Source: CBDEFX01 sp965237635 (GTDB lineage: Bacteria > Chloroflexota > Dehalococcoidia > Lucifugimonadales > CAUZJF01). Taken from it: a stretch of 64,000 bases of DNA. The stretch covers positions 1,054,001 through 1,118,000 of the forward strand of contig CBDEFX010000001.1 of assembly GCA_965237635.1 (NCBI GenBank), in the 5' to 3' direction. Below the pieces are notes generated by a model. That model had not been told where the DNA came from. It saw only the letters and a program-made list of their open reading frames with translations, and did no database searches. Shown here piece after piece: positions 60,162-64,000 of the stretch (position 1 is its first letter; each line of letters opens with the position of its first letter). The position numbers and the translations under genes were made by a program.

Positions 60162-61004
60162 TTAGTCATGGTCGTTTACCTCCTTTTCTTGTTTGGGGAG
60201 CCGCCCCAGGACGAAGTCCAGCATCTCGGCGAAGCGGGCGGGAAGGTCCTCCTCCAGCCAGTCGGCCAGCCGGGTCACCGAGTCCATGAGGGCGTTGGCC
60301 CGCTGCCACTCCTTTGTGCCCTCCTCGATGATGTCGTCGTCCCAGGGGTCGCAGAAGCCGTCGTAGTTTCCGTCTTCGTAGCAGGCGTCGAGGAAGAAGT
60401 TGCCGGTCTCGGCCAAGACCCAGGAGGCGGCATGGGCCGCCCCCTCGAACCTTGTCTCCTTCAGTGCACCGGTCAGGTCCTCTAGCGGTATGCCGCCTTC
60501 AGGGATTCGGAGCAGGGTCTGTTGCGGGATGCGTTCGGCGGCCGACTCAAGCCAGGCCACCCGCATCCCGTCGGGTCCCTCGTAGTAGGCGTCGGGGGGC
60601 TTGACCAGGAGAACCAGGGCTGAGAGCCCCTCGCGGTAGCCGTTCCACATCTCGTGCAGGCCGTCGTAGCCGAAGCCCATCAGCTCGAAGGGGATGCCCC
60701 TCCGCAGCCAGGTGAAGGGTGGTTCGTCCTCGTCGTCCATCCAGTACTCGATGAAGGGGGCGTAGAGGGGGAAGTGCCGCTCTCCGAAGAGATTGGCGAA
60801 GCGTTCCACTCTCGTACGTACGTCGGGGGCCGCCAGCGCCGCCTCCGCCTCATTGGGGAAGAGGCGGCGCACCAGCCCCGCGAACCAGGCGTAGTCGTCG
60901 GCATAGCCGACAAGCGTGACCAGCTCCCGCAGCGACGGCGGACGCCGCAGGAGCAGTCCCGCCAGCCCGCTCAGCCGAGCCGGGGCCGCAGCTTGAGCTT
61001 GCAT
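60162..61004 (-). CDS. Hypothetical protein inside the PRTRC operon
   Basis: A 280-residue soluble acidic protein with many Trp and aromatic residues (FIEYWMDDEDEPPFTWLRRG; FELMGFGYDGLHEMWNGYRE; ACYEDGNYDGFCDPWDDDII). No catalytic motif is visible. It overlaps the upstream 78-residue gene by 34 nt and is followed by protein B after 66 bp. Its place suggests a module-specific factor such as PRTRC E or F, but I do not see the expected resemblance. Confidence 0.7.
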   Translation of the reverse strand: MQAQAAAPARLSGLAGLLLRRPPSLRELVTLVGYADDYAWFAGLVRRLFPNEAEAALAAPDVRTRVERFANLFGERHFPLYAPFIEYWMDDEDEPPFTWLRRGIPFELMGFGYDGLHEMWNGYREGLSALVLLVKPPDAYYEGPDGMRVAWLESAAERIPQQTLLRIPEGGIPLEDLTGALKETRFEGAAHAASWVLAETGNFFLDACYEDGNYDGFCDPWDDDIIEEGTKEWQRANALMDSVTRLADWLEEDLPARFAEMLDFVLGRLPKQEKEVNDHD

Positions 61005-61207
61005 CGCATCGCCTCCAGAAGACGTCCCGTGGCCGAGGCGTAGTCCTGCGCCTGGGAGCAGGCCAGTTCCACCTCCGGCTGCCGGGCGGCCGCGGCGTCC
61101 AGGTCGAAGGAGCCGTCGGACCGTGTGAGCTCCGCCGTGAGCTCGATGATGCTCAGGTCCACCGGCGGCGTCGCCGCCAGCAGACCCGCTAGAGTACGGC
61201 TGTCCAT
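60971..61207 (-). CDS. Small hypothetical protein of the PRTRC operon
   Basis: A 78-residue helical protein (MDSRTLAGLLAATPPVDLSI at the start; EVELACSQAQDYASATGRLL later). It lies 18 bp downstream of PRTRC C and overlaps the next gene by 34 nt. No family is recognised. Confidence 0.65.
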   Translation of the reverse strand: MDSRTLAGLLAATPPVDLSIIELTAELTRSDGSFDLDAAAARQPEVELACSQAQDYASATGRLLEAMRCKLKLRPRLG

Positions 61208-61225
61208 TTCATGCCCTCCCTAGTG

Positions 61226-61423
61226 CTAGCAGGTGAAGGCGCCCTTGGTGCCCACCCGCCGCTGGAACTCGAAGATCGTGTCGTCGCCCCGCTTGGTCTC
61301 TTTCACCGAGGCGTTGGCGATCTCCCCGTAGAAGTCGCTGAGGGTCGCCTTGACCTGGTCGACGCTTATCTCGGGGTCCGGGTCGGGGAACTCTCTGTCG
61401 TCGTAGACGAATACTCGTGCCAT
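61226..61423 (-). CDS. PRTRC-system protein C (Ubl-like)
   Basis: A 65-residue protein starting MARVFVYDDREFPDPDPEIS, then VDQVKATLSDFYGEIANASV and KRGDDTIFEFQRRVGTKGAF. This is the usual PRTRC protein C pattern, a short beta-grasp Ubl-like protein. The end is GTKGAFTC, so a GxxG-type tail is followed by three extra residues; JAB protein A might remove these to expose Gly. A clear AAGGAGAAGAAACG site precedes the ATG. Confidence 0.85.
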   Translation of the reverse strand: MARVFVYDDREFPDPDPEISVDQVKATLSDFYGEIANASVKETKRGDDTIFEFQRRVGTKGAFTC

Positions 61424-61519
61424 CGTTTCTTCTCCTTGTGTGTGCTTCTACTTTGCTCCGTTGCCACCTGCGGGGAGGACGCCGCTCCGATTGCGACGAC
61501 CTCTCCCGTGAATAGCGGT

Positions 61520-63910
61520 CTAGCGTCCTGCGCCGACCGGCTCTTCCTCTCTCTCCTGCTCCAACGCCCACTCGAACATCGAGAGGGTCGCGGGCTGGAG
61601 CTTGCGCTTGCGTCCGTTGGCCTTGACCGGCTCCTCGGCCATGAACTCGGCCCAGGAGAACAGCGTCTGCTGCGGCTCCAGGGCCTCGTCGTCGTGGTGG
61701 CCGTTGGCTCCGTTGCCGTTGACAGGGACAGCCTTGTGGCCGTTCCCGTTGCCGTTGGCATGGCGGCCGTTGACCGGGACCAGCTCGACCGTCGGCCCGA
61801 TGCCGATGGCGTCGTGGTGGCCGTTGCCATTCCCGTTCCCGTTGCCGCTGACCGCGACGGCCTCCGGCTCCACCAGCTTCCAGCCGTCGTCCACCAGCAG
61901 CTCCTCGGCGCTGGCCTCGGCGTTCCTGGCCTGGGCGAAGACCTCCTCCACCGTCTCGGCCTCGTCCTCCTCGTCGCCGCTGACGATCCTGCGGGCCAGC
62001 GCCATCATCATGTCGTCCCCGTCGTCGCCATAGGCCGCCAGCCCGTCCTCCGGCAGCTCTCCCTCGACGGCGAGGGAGCTTTGCAGCTTCTTCGCCACCA
62101 GCTTCAGCGCGTCCGCCTGGAGGGTGTTCCGGTAGGACATGAACACCACCTTGACCGGGCGGGTCTGCCCGATGCGCCACGACCGGCGAGATGCCTGCCG
62201 CATGACGTACACGCTGTAATCCGTCTCGAACCAGCAGAGGGTCGGGAAGTCGATCAGGTCGAGGCCGGTCTGCACCAGGCGCGGGTGACAGATCATCACG
62301 TCGATGCCCTCCTTCACCCTGTCCGCCACCCACGCCTCACGGCGGTTCGGGGCCACGGCGTCGGCCTTCATCACCGCCACCCTGAACCCGTGCCGGGTGA
62401 GGATGTCGTCCATCCGCCCGGTGATGTCCCTGGTCCCCGTGTGCGTCGCGTAGACGAGCACCCTGCGCCCCGCCATCCGCTCGGCGGCCACCAGGTCCAC
62501 CAGGGCCTTCTCCTTGGGGTAGAGCTTCTCCTCGGTCAGGGGCGGCACCTGCACGATGACGTCGCCGCTCCTGGGGTCGAAGACCGTCTCCCCCTTGGTG
62601 CAGCCTTCGGGGTAGGCCAGGAGGGTTTGTAGGTACGTTGCGAGCAGCCGTTTCGAGCCGCTCTTGAGCGCGTCCGCCAGCTCCTTCCGCAGCTCTTCGA
62701 ACACGGTGTTGTAGGCGCTGCGCTGGGAGTAGCCGGTCGCGTCCTCCTCCGAGTCCATCGAGGACAGGAGGATCTGCTCGTCGTAGTCCGGCAGCCCCGA
62801 CGCCACGTCGGAGAGCCGCAGGAAGACGGTGTTGCCGATGATGTGGAACAGGGCCGATGGGACCAACCCCGGCCGCTCCCTGACCACCTTGCGGAACTTG
62901 CGGCGTCTGCTGTTGCGCCCGTCCTCCACCGCGTCGTCGTCGGGCTTGCCGACGGTGATCTCCTCGAAGCCGTAGCGCTGTATCCAGCGGTGCTCGTCGG
63001 AGCGACCGAACTCCGTCCTGATCTCCGGGGAGAACCGGTAGAGCAGGTGGAAGATGGTGCTCGAATACCCGCCGAGAAGGGTCCCCGTCAGGCTGAGGGA
63101 CTTGCCGCAGACGTCTGCGAGGACTCCCGCGGCGATGCCCTGGGCGCTCCCTCGCCCCTTGAACTCGTGCACCTCATCGCCGATCAGCAGGTCGAAGAAT
63201 CCCTTCATCCGGTGCTTGATGTAGTCGGCCAGCGGATAGCGGGCTGGCCCGGACCGGTCGGCCTGCCACAGGGGAGCGCGGCAGCCGGCGCAGACGTGCT
63301 TGCGGCGGTTCAGGTCCTCGTTGGTCAGGGGCACGCCGTCCTTGTCCACGATCTGCGCCGTGCAGTCGGGGCAGCAGGGGACCCGGAAGGGCTCCCCCGT
63401 CTCCTCGTCCCGTAGAAGCCTGCCCCTCGACGTCGCCCACCGCTGGGTGACGGCGGGCATCCATCGGTAGGACAGCTTGGCCCGCTCCCGGCTCATCACC
63501 ACGAAGAGCGGGCCGGAACCGATGGAGAGGCGCAGCCGCTCCAGGTCGGTGATGGACTCGACGATGGCGGCGCGGACGAAGGGCACCGTCTGCTCGATCT
63601 CCCGCTTCCACTTGGGGACCAGGTGAGGCGGGCAGATGACGAGCACCCGCTGGAAGCCCGCCATGTGCGCGGCCGCCGCTCCGATGAAAGTCTTGCCCGT
63701 GCCCATCTCGCCGACGACCGTGGTGCCCCGGTGGGCCTTGAGGGAGAGGGCCGCTCCCCGTATGGCGTCGGCCTGCGCCCCCAGGGGGGAGCGGAGCAGG
63801 CGGGGCAGCCTGCCGCCGTTCTCCGAGGGCCTGTACAGCGGTGGGTAGGACTCGACCACCCGGCGGGCGATGGCGTCCTTGAAGTTGTCTATGAACTCTC
63901 CGAGGTTCAT
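61520..63910 (-). CDS. SNF2-type helicase, copy 2 (PRTRC operon)
   Basis: A 796-residue paralogue of the protein at 18,244: Walker A GEMGTGKTF, motif II DEVH, zinc pairs CPDC and CAGC, motif VI QASRRSWRIGQTRPV, Asn-Gly linker (SGNGNGNGNGHHD; NGNGANGHHD) and C-terminal TLFSWAEFMAEEPVK. Substitutions are scattered, few in the motor and many in the linker. The ATG at 63,910 has a GAAAGGAGACACCCC site; the frame open to 63,973 is only upstream. It heads the PRTRC operon, so this copy is probably the original and the 18-kb copy the duplicate. Confidence 0.9.
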   Translation of the reverse strand: MNLGEFIDNFKDAIARRVVESYPPLYRPSENGGRLPRLLRSPLGAQADAIRGAALSLKAHRGTTVVGEMGTGKTFIGAAAAHMAGFQRVLVICPPHLVPKWKREIEQTVPFVRAAIVESITDLERLRLSIGSGPLFVVMSRERAKLSYRWMPAVTQRWATSRGRLLRDEETGEPFRVPCCPDCTAQIVDKDGVPLTNEDLNRRKHVCAGCRAPLWQADRSGPARYPLADYIKHRMKGFFDLLIGDEVHEFKGRGSAQGIAAGVLADVCGKSLSLTGTLLGGYSSTIFHLLYRFSPEIRTEFGRSDEHRWIQRYGFEEITVGKPDDDAVEDGRNSRRRKFRKVVRERPGLVPSALFHIIGNTVFLRLSDVASGLPDYDEQILLSSMDSEEDATGYSQRSAYNTVFEELRKELADALKSGSKRLLATYLQTLLAYPEGCTKGETVFDPRSGDVIVQVPPLTEEKLYPKEKALVDLVAAERMAGRRVLVYATHTGTRDITGRMDDILTRHGFRVAVMKADAVAPNRREAWVADRVKEGIDVMICHPRLVQTGLDLIDFPTLCWFETDYSVYVMRQASRRSWRIGQTRPVKVVFMSYRNTLQADALKLVAKKLQSSLAVEGELPEDGLAAYGDDGDDMMMALARRIVSGDEEDEAETVEEVFAQARNAEASAEELLVDDGWKLVEPEAVAVSGNGNGNGNGHHDAIGIGPTVELVPVNGRHANGNGNGHKAVPVNGNGANGHHDDEALEPQQTLFSWAEFMAEEPVKANGRKRKLQPATLSMFEWALEQEREEEPVGAGR

Positions 63911-64000
63911 GGGGTGTCTCCTTTCGTAAGGGAGACCTCGGAGCTCCTGGAGAGCGCGTGCTGCAAGACGCACCTCGCCACCCCCCGAAGGAGATGGAGA

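Overview
The window is GC-rich bacterial DNA. Several features together suggest a large plasmid or integrative conjugative element of a Chloroflexota-like bacterium. These are a Gram-positive-style type IV secretion (T4SS) gene set (coupling protein, VirB4, two small pilin-like proteins, a PrgI-like protein, a VirB6-like protein and a replication-relaxation protein), a PRTRC gene set (a module known from plasmids), and a giant surface protein built of Ig-like and Calx-beta repeats. The host assignment is inference from protein style only; no rRNA or taxonomic marker is present. By eye the transfer region is richest in GC, and the 22-25 kb and 27-34 kb stretches are less so, as expected for acquired cargo.

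Layout. (1) 1-13,139, minus strand: a conjugation operon read right to left (secreted protein, VirB6-like, pilin 2, PrgI-like fusion, pilin 1, VirB4, coupling protein, replication-relaxation protein, DUF3800). Beyond its distal end lie a small gene and an ApeA-like defence gene cut by the window edge. (2) 13.5-20.6 kb, plus strand: regulators and small plasmid-style genes, each with a structured leader. They include a frameshifted HTH protein, a protein with four HTH domains in tandem, and a SNF2-type helicase. (3) 20.7-25.4 kb: a RelE/XRE toxin-antitoxin pair, an HNH protein cut by an IS3-family element, gene fragments, and an IS1380-type transposase remnant that carries a 161-bp MITE-like insertion. 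(4) 25.3-34.9 kb: a ubiquitin-like conjugation island bracketed by serine-recombinase debris. (5) 35.0-43.2 kb: an HTH-membrane protein, a decayed large serine recombinase, and a two-gene DNA methyltransferase plus GHKL-ATPase/nuclease system flanked by a short dispersed repeat. (6) 43.3-56.4 kb: an epimerase-like gene, a two-component system, and a surface-protein gene of about 9.6 kb broken by a frameshift and by a second, 170-bp copy of the MITE. (7) 56.6-63.9 kb: a PRTRC-type operon (SNF2 helicase, Ubl-like protein C, two unknowns, protein B, JAB protein A, ThiF, DUF2958, acidic protein), whose SNF2 gene is a close paralogue of the one at 18.2 kb in opposite orientation.

The most interesting system is at 28,231-34,343. 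In one overlapping minus-strand operon, an XRE repressor and an ImmA/IrrE metallopeptidase precede two complete Ubl / E2-like / JAB-E1 fusion cassettes in tandem, separated by a four-helix membrane protein. A papain-fold cysteine-peptidase-like gene converges on the operon end. An operator-like palindrome overlaps the -10 of the likely repressor promoter, and a second palindrome precedes the first Ubl gene. This suggests an inducible, peptidase-controlled protein-conjugation defence system. With the PRTRC module, the window carries three separate E1/JAB/Ubl sets.
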